In this document: in pieces, positions 43,453 through 52,021 of the stretch
How the letters are laid out: each line of letters opens with the position of its first letter
Numbering within the stretch: the first letter of the stretch is position 1
From: Thermoanaerobaculales bacterium
Lineage (GTDB): Bacteria > Acidobacteriota > Thermoanaerobaculia > Thermoanaerobaculales > Sulfomarinibacteraceae
Direction of reading: 5' to 3'
DNA: 64,000 nt
NCBI GenBank assembly: GCA_029287235.1
Contig: JARFRM010000040.1
Coordinates: 1-64,000, forward strand
Position numbers and translations under genes: made by a program
The notes under the pieces: model-generated
Told to the model about the DNA's origin: nothing
Database searches by the model: none
Seen by the model: only the letters and a program-made list of their open reading frames with translations

Positions 43453-43596
43453 CTATTCGCGACCGGTCGTGAGATCGAGGAGAATCTCTTCTTCGTCAAT
43501 CGAGAGGCCGGCGAGGTCGACCCCGAAGTCGAACCAGCTGAGGGCGATTTCCCAGAGCTTCGGAAACAAGAGATGGGTCATGACGGTGAGTTTCAT
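43453..43596 (-). CDS. Small ORF (47 aa) downstream of the alpha/beta hydrolase
   Basis: Not in the ORF track. ATG 43596 is preceded at ideal distance by GGAGGAGAT and gives 'MKLTVMTHLLFPKLWEIALS...DEEEILLDLTTGRE' to TAG. It starts 8 bases after the hydrolase stop, same strand, so it is likely translated from the same mRNA. The protein has an aromatic-hydrophobic first half and an acidic end; no family recognised. Confidence 0.55.
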   Translation of the reverse strand: MKLTVMTHLLFPKLWEIALSWFDFGVDLAGLSIDEEEILLDLTTGRE

Positions 43597-43604
43597 ATCT
43601 CCTC

Positions 43605-44525
43605 CTAGGCCGCCGACGCGGTGTTTGTTCGAGATCTCCCTGGAGACTCGATTGACGATCTACGTTTGATGATGAAGTCAGTCGCCGCCTCGACCACGCC
43701 TTTATCGCGCAGGATCCGCCGGTGGCCGAGGCCCTCGGTCTGGAGATAACCGGCAGCGGGCATGCTCTGGGCCAAACTCTCCCCCTCCGACGCGGGCAAC
43801 TCGCAGTCGTCGGAATCGTGGATGACAAGCGTGTCGGCTTCGAAGGTCGCGGCGAGGCGAATGGGCTCAATCTCTTCCCAGCGAAAACCGATCCCATCCT
43901 CGAGGCGTTCGCGCATCCGTGCCACAACCGTCCGGCCGAACCCCGTCATGTGGCCGTACCAATCGGTCATGGTCCTGGTGTCGGCCATGGGCGAGACGGC
44001 GACGAACCTGCCCGGATCAAATCCGTGACGGGTAACGGCCAGGAGAACAGCCGTGGTACCCAACGAGTGAGCGATGACGGCGTCAACGGGTCCGATGGCG
44101 TTCACCACGGCAACCAGACCCTCGGTCAGCCTGAAGATGTTGGTTCGGCGTCCCGGCGACGCGCCATGCGCCGGGCCGTCATATGCGACGACCCGGTAGC
44201 CCGCCTCCACCAACGGCTCGACAAACGCGCCCAACTGGAGACCACGCCCGGCCCAACCGTGAACCAGCATCACAGTCCTGGGTCCGTTGCCCCAGGTCCA
44301 CGCGGCGAGATCGCCATGTCGTGAGGGCACCGAGATCCTGACGGCGCCATCGGCCCAAGCCTCCTCGCGCGGCGGTCTCTTGTGACGGAACACCGTCACA
44401 AAGAGCTGCTCCGCCGCCATCGCCGCGAGACCCGGAGCGACCCGACTCAAACCGCTCGTCAGCACCTGAATGATATTGGCACGATCGATCGTGCTTTTTT
44501 GTGAGTGAACCGCTGTAAGAGTCAT
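43605..44525 (-). CDS. Alpha/beta hydrolase
   Basis: A 306-residue serine hydrolase. Oxyanion region 'VMLVHGWAGRGLQLG', nucleophile elbow 'VIAHSLGTTAVL' (A-H-S-L-G), acid in 'TLVIHDSDDCELP', His in 'TEGLGHRRILRD'. Relatives are esterases of unknown substrate. It lies 21 bases downstream of a TetR regulator that has an operator in its own promoter, so the hydrolase, the regulator and the small ORF behind it are probably co-regulated. Confidence 0.85.
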   Translation of the reverse strand: MTLTAVHSQKSTIDRANIIQVLTSGLSRVAPGLAAMAAEQLFVTVFRHKRPPREEAWADGAVRISVPSRHGDLAAWTWGNGPRTVMLVHGWAGRGLQLGAFVEPLVEAGYRVVAYDGPAHGASPGRRTNIFRLTEGLVAVVNAIGPVDAVIAHSLGTTAVLLAVTRHGFDPGRFVAVSPMADTRTMTDWYGHMTGFGRTVVARMRERLEDGIGFRWEEIEPIRLAATFEADTLVIHDSDDCELPASEGESLAQSMPAAGYLQTEGLGHRRILRDKGVVEAATDFIIKRRSSIESPGRSRTNTASAA

Positions 44526-44546
44526 TGGGATCTCCCCTCTCCTTGT

Positions 44547-45134
44547 TTATCTGGAGGATTCGATCAGCCGCTCGAAGGCCGTCCGTGCCCGTTGCCGGGC
44601 CTCGGGATCGTCGAGCAACCGATAGTAAAGATGGAACGACAGAAAGATGCCGAAGAGCTCGAAAGCGAATTGATCGGTGTCGAGATCGATTCGGAAATGG
44701 CCCTCGTCGATGGCGATCTGCGCCGCCGTTGCAATGGCCCCAACCCAGTCCCGCTGGGCCGCCACCACCGCATCGCGCACCGGACCGGGTCGGTCGTCGT
44801 ATTCATGCGACGCCGTCACGAAGGGACACCCACCGGGGGTGACCCTCCCCTCCTCCCAGGTCAGCCACTCCTCGAAGAGTGCGCGGATCCGCGGCTCACC
44901 CCGACCTACCCGGAAGGAAGGAGCGACAACGTTGTCCACAAAGCTCCGTCGAGCCGCTGCCAGCACCTGGAGTTGGAGGTCTTCCTTGGACTCGAAGTGG
45001 GCGAAAAGCCCGCTTTTGGACATCTCGGCCGACTTGGCCAGACCGCCAATGCTCAAGCCTTCGAATCCCACCTCGCTGGCGATCGCCATGGCGTGTTGGA
45101 GGATTCGATCCCTGGTGTCTTCGCCCTTGGTCAT
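44547..45134 (-). CDS. TetR/AcrR-family transcriptional regulator
   Basis: A 195-residue repressor. N-terminal HTH 'ILQHAMAIASEVGFEGLSIG' and 'MSKSGLFAHFESKEDLQLQV' are canonical; the C-terminal ligand domain contains 'TPGGCPFVTASHEYDDRPGP', like the TetR_C_16/YcdC-type clade. It likely represses its own operon through the palindrome upstream. Inducer unknown. Confidence 0.88.
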   Translation of the reverse strand: MTKGEDTRDRILQHAMAIASEVGFEGLSIGGLAKSAEMSKSGLFAHFESKEDLQLQVLAAARRSFVDNVVAPSFRVGRGEPRIRALFEEWLTWEEGRVTPGGCPFVTASHEYDDRPGPVRDAVVAAQRDWVGAIATAAQIAIDEGHFRIDLDTDQFAFELFGIFLSFHLYYRLLDDPEARQRARTAFERLIESSR

Positions 45135-45140
45135 ACAGAT

Positions 45141-45169
45141 AAATTAGTACGAACGTTCGTTTTTGTCAA
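45141..45169 (-). promoter_or_regulatory. Sigma70 promoter with TetR operator in the spacer
   Basis: Read on the minus strand: TTGACA (-35), 17 bases, TAATTT (-10). The spacer holds ACGAACGTTCGT, a perfect 12-base palindrome of the TetR-operator type. The ATG of the TetR gene lies six bases after the -10, at the expected transcription start, so the mRNA may be leaderless. Confidence 0.75.
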
Positions 45170-45273
45170 GCCCCCAATCAAACCCAGCCGACGCTCAATC
45201 CAATCTGCTTCGTCACCGAAGCCGCATTCCAGATCATGGAAACACAACCGTACCAGCACGGGCTGAATCTCCG

Positions 45274-45723
45274 TCAGCGTTTGGTTTCAGTCTCGACGCC
45301 CACGCGTTTGCGCCCGAGACGAAGGACAAAGAAACTGCCGATGAGACCGGCCGCGACGATGGTTGACGCGAGCCCCGGCCGCGGATTCTCTCCGAGAGTG
45401 ACAAAAACACTGCTGAAGGCGATGGCACACCACATGACGACAAGCGTCCAGATCACCACCTTGCGCGGCATTTGGGCGCCGGCGTCGAGGTAGATGAGGA
45501 ACGGGCGAAAGAGCGGGATCCGGATCAACCGCTCCTCGAGCCACGGGCAGCTCCTGGCGAAACACCATGAGGCGCCGAGGAGAAAGATGGTCGTTGGAAG
45601 ACCGGGCAGAAAGACCCCGACCGCCCCGATGCCCACCAGGGTCACACCGCCGATCACCAGCAGCCAGCGGTGGAGCCGGCTTCGGGCAGGACGGGCTTGG
45701 GTGGGGGTCGTGGGGTGATCCAT
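45274..45723 (-). CDS. DUF454 (YbaN-like) inner-membrane protein
   Basis: A 149-residue membrane protein starting at MDHPTTP (GGAG upstream). DUF454 pattern 'LLVIGGVTLVGIGAVGVFLP', 'GLPTTIFLLGASWCFARSCP', 'WLEERLIRIPLFRPFLIYLD', with three to four membrane segments. Family role unknown. It is next to the TetR operon but has its own spacing and no visible promoter motif. Confidence 0.85.
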   Translation of the reverse strand: MDHPTTPTQARPARSRLHRWLLVIGGVTLVGIGAVGVFLPGLPTTIFLLGASWCFARSCPWLEERLIRIPLFRPFLIYLDAGAQMPRKVVIWTLVVMWCAIAFSSVFVTLGENPRPGLASTIVAAGLIGSFFVLRLGRKRVGVETETKR

Positions 45724-45843
45724 GTTCTCCAGGGCTAGGTCCAAATGAGGCGCTAGCGATCTCTTGGTCTAACGTCTCGCGGAGGCGATCATTCCTGAAC
45801 CGATCCCGACAGGTCGGCGTCTTCGGTTCGGCTCGACCCGGCG

Positions 45844-46602
45844 TCAGGTCCGGAGATACGACGCCCCGTTGACATCGATGATGGCACCGGTGGAGAACTC
45901 GGCCCCCTCCGATGCCAGGAACATGACCGCAGCAGCGACCTCTTCGGGTTTGGCGATCCGGTTGAAGGGGCTTTGGGTCGTGATGTCCTCCCACATGGGC
46001 GTATCCTGGAACCGCGCCGCCATGTCGGTGTCGACAAAACCCGGGGCCACGACGCCGACGGTGATGTTGTGCGGGGCGAGCCGCTTGGCCAGACTCTGGC
46101 TCATCGCGTTGAGACCCGCCTTGCTGGCGCCGTAGGCCGGGCCGTTGGGCTCACCGCGGAACGATCCGCGCGACGAGACGTTGACGATACGGCCACCGCC
46201 ACGCTCGATCATGTGTCGAGCCGCGCAATAGCTGACATTCGCGGGTCCCAGCAGGTTCGCGTCGATCACCCGTTTCCACGCATCCTGCCATTCTTCGTAG
46301 TCGACCTCCTCGAGAACGTGATCGACCCAGATGCCCGCGTTGTTCACCACGATGTCGAGGCCACCGAACGCGTCGATCGCCGCAGCAACGAGTCCTTCAA
46401 CGGCCTCCGGATCGGTGATATCGGCCTGCAGCATCGAGTGTCCCTCGCCATTCAGTGTCTCGAGGGTCTCTGCGGCCGCGTCGTTGTTCGAGCGGTAATT
46501 GATGGCCACTGTGGCGCCGCGATCGGCGAAACCCACGGCGCAGGCGCGACCGATGCCGCGAGAACCACCGGTAATCAGAACTCTCTTGCCGGAAAAATCC
46601 AT
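45844..46602 (-). CDS. Short-chain dehydrogenase/reductase (FabG-like)
   Basis: A 252-residue SDR. Cofactor motif 'LITGGSRGIGRACAVGF' (TGxxxGIG), 'VNNAGIW', catalytic Ser in 'IVNVSSRGSFRG', YxxxK in 'AYGASKAGLNAMSQSL', and the C-terminal 'GAIIDVNGASYL'. It reduces a keto group with NAD(P)H; an acyl substrate is likely from the FabG resemblance. Divergent from the squalene synthase gene. Confidence 0.85.
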   Translation of the reverse strand: MDFSGKRVLITGGSRGIGRACAVGFADRGATVAINYRSNNDAAAETLETLNGEGHSMLQADITDPEAVEGLVAAAIDAFGGLDIVVNNAGIWVDHVLEEVDYEEWQDAWKRVIDANLLGPANVSYCAARHMIERGGGRIVNVSSRGSFRGEPNGPAYGASKAGLNAMSQSLAKRLAPHNITVGVVAPGFVDTDMAARFQDTPMWEDITTQSPFNRIAKPEEVAAAVMFLASEGAEFSTGAIIDVNGASYLRT

Positions 46603-46970
46603 GATTGCTCCCAAACGATCTTCACATCACAGTCAGATTCTACAGAGATACGCACGTTTGGCGTGATCGGAGTTGACTTTCTTGTCGATCTGGATAAAGT
46701 CCGACCCGCCGACACATCCATGCGGTACGGAGGGCTTCTTGCTGTGAGGAACGGTCGTTTCGAATCCAATGGGCCTGTTTCGCGGCGACTCTTCGTAATT
46801 GGAGATTCAGCGGCATAGACGGGCCAACCTCGGGGAAGACTGCCTTTCCCCCTCATTTCTCACCCTCTTTGAGGGATGCGAAACCACGGGTCTGCAAAGA
46901 GAATAATTTCGGGCGGTCGAGAGTTCTGTGTTTCGAACAAAGCAAGCGAACTCGGACCAAAGGGGCCGTG
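46603..46970. other. Divergent intergenic region before the hopanoid operon
   Basis: About 370 bases that must hold the promoter of the squalene synthase-HMGR/MVK-IDI-HpnH operon. I see TTGACT at 46672 and TTTGAG / TTGCTG motifs but no unambiguous promoter. No gene recognised. Confidence 0.5.
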
Positions 46971-48104
46971 ATGGAAACCACCAGCCCGCAACAAACAGAC
47001 GGATCGAGCGTCAACCTCGGAGGTGGCGCGGGTCGAGCAGTGGAACGCGAGAGTGTGTGGCACGAGAATCTGCTCTTCGGCGTTTCGAGGACCTTCGCGC
47101 TGACGATTCCCCAACTCCCCGACGAGTTACGGGAGACGGTGACCAACGCCTATCTGCTGTGCCGGATCGCAGACACCATCGAGGATGATCCGCTGCTCGC
47201 TTCGGCCGAAAAGGACCGCTTTCACACCGCGTTCTTCGAGGCGGTGGAAACCGGGTGTGGGGCGGATGCATTCGCTCGGGACCTTTCGCCCCGGCTTGCA
47301 CGGAGCACCCTCGACGCGGAGGTCGAGCTGATCCGAGAAAGTTCGCGGGTACTGGAATTCACCCGCGCGCTCAAACCGCGCCAACGCCAGGCAGTTCTCC
47401 AGTGCCTCTCCACGATGGTCGAAGGCATGGGCGAATATGAACGCAACCGGGGCCTCGACGGGTTGGCGAATGTCGCCGACCTCCACCACTACTGCTACTT
47501 CGTGGCCGGTGTCGTCGGCGAGATGCTCACCGAACTCTTCTGCGACTACTCCCAGGAGATCGAAGCGAACCGGGTCCAACTCGAACCGCGCGCCATCAGC
47601 TTTGGTCTCGGTCTCCAGATGACCAATATTCTCAAGGACATATGGGACGACCACGAACACGACAGGTGCTGGCTGCCCCGCGAGGTCTTCAAGCGCCACG
47701 GCTATGACCTTCGGATGATCGCCCCGGACCACCACGGCAATACGGAGGCCTTCGCCGCATCCCTGCATGAGCTCATCGGCATCGCCCACCGTCACCTGCG
47801 GGAGGCTCTGGCCTACACGCTGGCGATTCCGAGTCACGAAACGGGGATCCGTCGTTTTCTGATCTGGGCCGTTCTCCTCGCCGTGTCCACCCTGGCGAAG
47901 ATCGCCAATCAACCGCTTTTCACCTCCGGCGCACAGGTCAAGGTCTCGCGACCGCGCGTCGGCGCCATCATCGCGGCTTCCAACACGATGATCCGCAGCA
48001 ATGGCGGGCTCACAACCCTGTTCAACACCACTGCCAAAAGGCTGCCTCTGAACACAGGATTCAGAGCACCCGTCACGATCCGGAAGGAATCGCCCACACC
48101 TTGA
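46971..48104 (+). CDS. Squalene synthase (farnesyl-diphosphate farnesyltransferase type)
   Basis: A 377-residue trans-prenyltransferase. First Asp-rich motif in 'LLCRIADTIEDDPLL', 'FTRALKPRQRQAVLQCLSTM', and second in 'LQMTNILKDIWDDHEHDRCW'. The order and the presence of a hydrophobic segment near residue 305 ('FLIWAVLLAVSTLAKIANQP') are like eukaryotic-type squalene synthase, which joins two farnesyl diphosphates and reduces to squalene in one enzyme. No HpnC/D/E genes, the alternative bacterial route, are in the window. Start ATG 46971. Its stop overlaps the TTG start of the HMGR-MVK fusion. Dehydrosqualene/phytoene synthase remains possible. Confidence 0.8.
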   Translation: METTSPQQTDGSSVNLGGGAGRAVERESVWHENLLFGVSRTFALTIPQLPDELRETVTNAYLLCRIADTIEDDPLLASAEKDRFHTAFFEAVETGCGADAFARDLSPRLARSTLDAEVELIRESSRVLEFTRALKPRQRQAVLQCLSTMVEGMGEYERNRGLDGLANVADLHHYCYFVAGVVGEMLTELFCDYSQEIEANRVQLEPRAISFGLGLQMTNILKDIWDDHEHDRCWLPREVFKRHGYDLRMIAPDHHGNTEAFAASLHELIGIAHRHLREALAYTLAIPSHETGIRRFLIWAVLLAVSTLAKIANQPLFTSGAQVKVSRPRVGAIIAASNTMIRSNGGLTTLFNTTAKRLPLNTGFRAPVTIRKESPTP

Positions 48105-50338
48105 CCAGCTCTGCTTTCTCATCGTTCCACAAGCTCTCTGTCCAGGAACGCGTCCGAAGCGTTCGCGACCGGGGTCTGCTGTCCTCACAGGAGTGCCGAG
48201 CCCTCGTCAACGGCGCCACCGTCCTGGATGTCAACGACGCCGACAACATGATCGAGAATGTCATCGGAGTCATGGGTCTTCCCGTCGGTCTCGGGCTCAA
48301 CTTTCTGATCAACGGCAAGGACCACGTCGTTCCCCTCGCCGTGGAGGAACCCTCCATCGTGGCCGCTCTCAGCTTCGCCGCTAAGACCGCTCGGCTTTCC
48401 GGAGGATTTACCGCCTCGAGCTCCGATCCGATCCTGATCGGTCAGATTCAGCTGGTTGATGTCCCCCACCCGACCAAGGCCCGTCAGATTCTGGAGAGCC
48501 GTAAGGACGAGGTGATCAATCTCGCCAACGGCCTCCATCCCCGGATGGTGGCTCGAGGCGGCGGCGCCGTCGATCTCGAGGTCATCCTCCACCCGGCCAC
48601 CCCGGACACCTCCGAGATGTTGGTGATCCATCTTCTCGTCGACACCCGCGACGCCATGGGCGCCAACCTCGTGAACACCATGTGCGAAGGGGTTGCTTCG
48701 TTTGTCGAGAGCCTCACCGGAGGGCGGGTCTTTCTCCGCATCCTCTCGAACCTCGCCGATCGTTCCCTGGTCCGTTCTTCGGTGAGGATTCCGGTCGAAA
48801 ATCTCGCCACCAAGGGCCGCGATGGCGAACAGGTGCGCGACGGCATCATCATCGCCAGCCAGTTTGCCGCGGTTGACCCATACCGCGCCGCGACCCACAA
48901 CAAGGGCATCATGAACGGCATCGATGCGGTTGCGCTTGCCACCGGCAACGACTGGCGCGCCGTCGAGGCCGGTGCCCACGCATTTGCCGCCCGCGGCACC
49001 CACTACACCTCGCTCTCGCGCTGGACCAAGGGCGATGACGGAGCTCTGGTCGGCGAGATCGAACTGCCACTCAGGGTCGGCATCGTCGGCGGCCCGCTCC
49101 AATCCAACCCGTCGGTCAGCATGAACCTGAGGTTGGCCAGGGTCGACTCTTCACGTGAACTCGCAGAGGTCATGGCGGCCGTCGGTCTGGCGCAGAACTT
49201 CTCGGCGCTCAGAGCCCTGGTCACCGACGGGATTCAGCGCGGCCACATGACGCTGCACGCGCGCAGCGTCGCCACGGCGGCCGGTGCAACCCCGGAGATC
49301 TTCGACTCGGTGGTGGAAAAACTGGTCGAGTCGGGCGAAATCAAGATCTGGAAGGCCGAAGAGCTCGTCACCGAGGTCAGGAATCAGATCGGCCACGGGA
49401 TGATGCACGAAGAACGCGAGGAGATGGCGGCCGGGAACGGCAAAATCATCCTCTTCGGCGAGCATGCCGTCGTCTACGGCAGCCGCGCCATCGCCGCCCC
49501 GATCCCCCTCGCGGTGCGGGCCCGGGTAGTCGACGAGGACGACGGCGTCTGGCTCGTCATCCCGCGATGGGGCGTCGAGCAGCGACTGCGAGCCAATCCC
49601 GAGAAACAGATGTCCTTCGAAGTCCCGGCGGCGCTGATCCTCCGCGAGCTCGGTCTGACCGACCGCTCCATGAGGATCGAGGTCTACTCGGAGATTCCCC
49701 GGGCCATGGGCCTGGGCGGGTCGGCCGCCGTGGCGGTGGCCATCATCCGCGCTCTGGACCGCCACTACAACCTCGAACTCACCGACGACCAGGTCAACGC
49801 CCTCGCCTATGAGTGTGAGTGCGTTGCCCACGGAACGCCCTCGGGCATCGACAACACCGTGGCGACCTTCGGAAAGCCTCTCGTATACCGCAAGGCCGAC
49901 CCACCGGTCATCCGACCGCTCGAGCTCGTCGAGCCCATCACCTTTGTCGTCGGCATGACGGGAGTCGAGGGTCTGACCGCCAAGATGGTGGCACGGGTTC
50001 GAGAGGGCCGGAATCGAAACCCGGATGTCTACGACACTGTCTTTCGCGGGATCGACGCCGTGACGCTGCAGGCCCTCGAGGCGCTCAAGACCAACGATCT
50101 CGAACGCCTGGGTGAACTCATGAACGTCTGCCAGGGACTCCTCAACGGTCTCCAGGTTTCGAGCTGGGAGCTCGAAGAGTTGATCCAGCTCGCGCGCGAG
50201 AACGGCGCCCTCGGGGCCAAGCTCACCGGCGGCGGCGGCGGCGGTTCCATGATCGCTCTCTGTCCGAACAACCCCGACCAGGTCATCGACGCGATCCAGA
50301 GCGCCGGCTACCAGGCCATGGAGGTCCGCATTGGCTGA
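48101..50338 (+). CDS. Class II HMG-CoA reductase fused to mevalonate kinase, copy 2
   Basis: A 745-residue paralogue of the protein at 39 kb with the same length and apparently no gaps. All class II reductase residues are present ('ENVIGVMGLPVGLGLNF', 'DAMGANLVNTMCEG', 'THNKGIMNG', 'ATGNDW', 'GHMTLHARSVA') and all mevalonate-kinase motifs ('GKIILFGEHAVVYGSRAIAA', 'GLGGSAAVAVAIIRAL', 'HGTPSGIDNTVATFG', 'LTGGGGGGSMIA'). The start is TTG, overlapping the squalene synthase stop as TTGA, with GGAAGGA upstream. Its stop overlaps the IDI start. It is thus the second gene of a five-gene isoprenoid/hopanoid operon. Confidence 0.92.
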   Translation: MTSSAFSSFHKLSVQERVRSVRDRGLLSSQECRALVNGATVLDVNDADNMIENVIGVMGLPVGLGLNFLINGKDHVVPLAVEEPSIVAALSFAAKTARLSGGFTASSSDPILIGQIQLVDVPHPTKARQILESRKDEVINLANGLHPRMVARGGGAVDLEVILHPATPDTSEMLVIHLLVDTRDAMGANLVNTMCEGVASFVESLTGGRVFLRILSNLADRSLVRSSVRIPVENLATKGRDGEQVRDGIIIASQFAAVDPYRAATHNKGIMNGIDAVALATGNDWRAVEAGAHAFAARGTHYTSLSRWTKGDDGALVGEIELPLRVGIVGGPLQSNPSVSMNLRLARVDSSRELAEVMAAVGLAQNFSALRALVTDGIQRGHMTLHARSVATAAGATPEIFDSVVEKLVESGEIKIWKAEELVTEVRNQIGHGMMHEEREEMAAGNGKIILFGEHAVVYGSRAIAAPIPLAVRARVVDEDDGVWLVIPRWGVEQRLRANPEKQMSFEVPAALILRELGLTDRSMRIEVYSEIPRAMGLGGSAAVAVAIIRALDRHYNLELTDDQVNALAYECECVAHGTPSGIDNTVATFGKPLVYRKADPPVIRPLELVEPITFVVGMTGVEGLTAKMVARVREGRNRNPDVYDTVFRGIDAVTLQALEALKTNDLERLGELMNVCQGLLNGLQVSSWELEELIQLARENGALGAKLTGGGGGGSMIALCPNNPDQVIDAIQSAGYQAMEVRIG

Positions 50339-50909
50339 GGCTGCGATACACCAGACCGACAAGGTGGTGTCGAGTGAGGAAGAGCCTCTCATCCTCGTTG
50401 ACCAATCCGATCGCGAAATCGGCCACCTCAGTAAGGGTGAGTGTCACGACGGAGACGGTGTGCTCCACCGCGCATTCTCGCTCTTCATCTTCAATTCAAG
50501 GGGCGAACTCCTGCTCCAGCGGCGGAGCGCCGAGAAACGTCTCTGGCCGATGTTCTGGTCGAACTCGTGCTGCAGCCACCCTCGGCGCGGTGAATCCATG
50601 GACATTGCCACCCGGCGCCGGCTCGATCAGGAACTCGGCATGGCGGCGGACTTTCATCATCTATTCACCTTTCAGTACAAGGCGCGGTACCTCGACCTGG
50701 GATCCGAGCACGAAATCTGTTGGGTCTATGTCGGGCTTTGCGACGACCCGCCACGACCCAACTCGACCGAAATTTCCGAAGTTCGATGGATCACGCCGGA
50801 CGAGCTCGACCGCGAGTTCCAGGAGCAACCCGAAACCTTCACCCCCTGGTTCGCCCAGGAATGGCCTCGCGTCCGCGATGTGTTCAGAAGGACCCTGCAT
50901 TTGACCTGA
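50331..50909 (+). CDS. idi: Isopentenyl-diphosphate delta-isomerase, type I
   Basis: A 192-residue Nudix-fold isomerase converting IPP to DMAPP. Seen: 'VLHRAFSLFIFNSRGELLLQ', 'KRLWPMFWSNSCCSHPRRGE' (the catalytic Cys in NSCCSHP), 'HEICWVYVGL' and 'SEVRWITPDEL'. The TTG start overlaps the upstream stop by eight bases. An isomerase is needed with the mevalonate route, which makes only IPP, so its place next to HMGR-MVK fits. Confidence 0.9.
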   Translation: MAEAAIHQTDKVVSSEEEPLILVDQSDREIGHLSKGECHDGDGVLHRAFSLFIFNSRGELLLQRRSAEKRLWPMFWSNSCCSHPRRGESMDIATRRRLDQELGMAADFHHLFTFQYKARYLDLGSEHEICWVYVGLCDDPPRPNSTEISEVRWITPDELDREFQEQPETFTPWFAQEWPRVRDVFRRTLHLT

Positions 50910-50917
50910 GGAGAACG

Positions 50918-52021
50918 ATGGGCATCCCACTGATACAACAGCTCCGCATCGGCGGATACCTGATCAAGCAGAAACTGAAGGGCCGAGACCGCTACCCCCT
51001 GGCGATGATGCTCGAGCCGCTTTTCCAGTGCAATCTCGCCTGTTCGGGCTGCGGCAAGATCGACCATCCGGAAGAGATCCTCAAGAAGCGTCTCAGCGTC
51101 GAAGAGGCCCTCGCGGCCGTGGACGAGTGCGGTGCGCCGGTGGTGTCCATCCCCGGTGGGGAACCGCTGCTTCACGATGGCATGCCCGAGATCGTCAAGG
51201 GTCTCGTGGCCCGCAAGAAATTCGTCTATCTCTGCACCAACGCCCTGCTGCTTGCACGCAAGATGGACGACTACGAACCGTCGCCCTACCTCAACTTCTC
51301 GGTCCACCTCGACGGCAACCGGAAACGCCACGATGCGTCGGTCTGCCGCGACGGCGTCTATGATCGAGCCGTCGCCGCCATCAGGAAAGCCCTTGATCGC
51401 GGGTTCCGGGTGACCATCAACTGCACCCTCTTCAACGGTGAAGACCCCGACGAGGTCGCCTCGTTCTTCGACGATGTGATGGAGATGGGAATCGAGGCGA
51501 TCACCATCTCCCCGGGCTATTCCTACAGCAGGGCGCCGCGCCAGGATGTCTTCCTCAACCGCCGTGAGAGCAAACAGCTCTTTCGCGACATCTTCAAACG
51601 AGGCGCCGAGCGCAAGAAGAAGTGGGTCTTCAATCAGTCATCCCTCTTCCTCGATTTTCTCGCCGGCAACCAGGGCTACCAGTGCACCCCGTGGTCGAAC
51701 CCGACGTACAACATCTTTGGTTGGCAAAAACCGTGTTATCTGTTGGTTGACGAGGGCTACGCCGAGACATTTGCCGAGCTCATGGAAGACACCGAGTGGG
51801 ACCACTACGGCACCGGCCGCAACCCCAAATGCGATAACTGCATGGCCCACTGCGGCTTCGAGGGAACCGCGGTCGACGATACCTTCGCCCACCCGCTCAA
51901 GGCCCTCAAGGTGGCTATCAAGGGGCCGGACACCGACACGCCCATGGTTGAAGATCCGCCGATTCAGTATCTGGACGACCACCGGAAGTCCAAGAAGCTG
52001 CCGGTCAAACAGGCAGGGTGA
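50918..52021 (+). CDS. hpnH: HpnH, adenosylhopane synthase (radical SAM)
   Basis: A 367-residue radical-SAM enzyme. The cluster motif is 'CNLACSGCGKI' (CxxxCxxC), followed by 'VSIPGGEPLLH' and 'FSVHLDGNRKRHDASVC'; the C-terminal domain has 'NPKCDNCMAHCGFEGTAVDD'. HpnH adds the 5'-deoxyadenosyl radical to diploptene to give adenosylhopane, the first step to bacteriohopanepolyols. ATG 50918 has GAGGAGA in front. The stop overlaps the GTG of the next gene. Confidence 0.92.
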   Translation: MGIPLIQQLRIGGYLIKQKLKGRDRYPLAMMLEPLFQCNLACSGCGKIDHPEEILKKRLSVEEALAAVDECGAPVVSIPGGEPLLHDGMPEIVKGLVARKKFVYLCTNALLLARKMDDYEPSPYLNFSVHLDGNRKRHDASVCRDGVYDRAVAAIRKALDRGFRVTINCTLFNGEDPDEVASFFDDVMEMGIEAITISPGYSYSRAPRQDVFLNRRESKQLFRDIFKRGAERKKKWVFNQSSLFLDFLAGNQGYQCTPWSNPTYNIFGWQKPCYLLVDEGYAETFAELMEDTEWDHYGTGRNPKCDNCMAHCGFEGTAVDDTFAHPLKALKVAIKGPDTDTPMVEDPPIQYLDDHRKSKKLPVKQAG

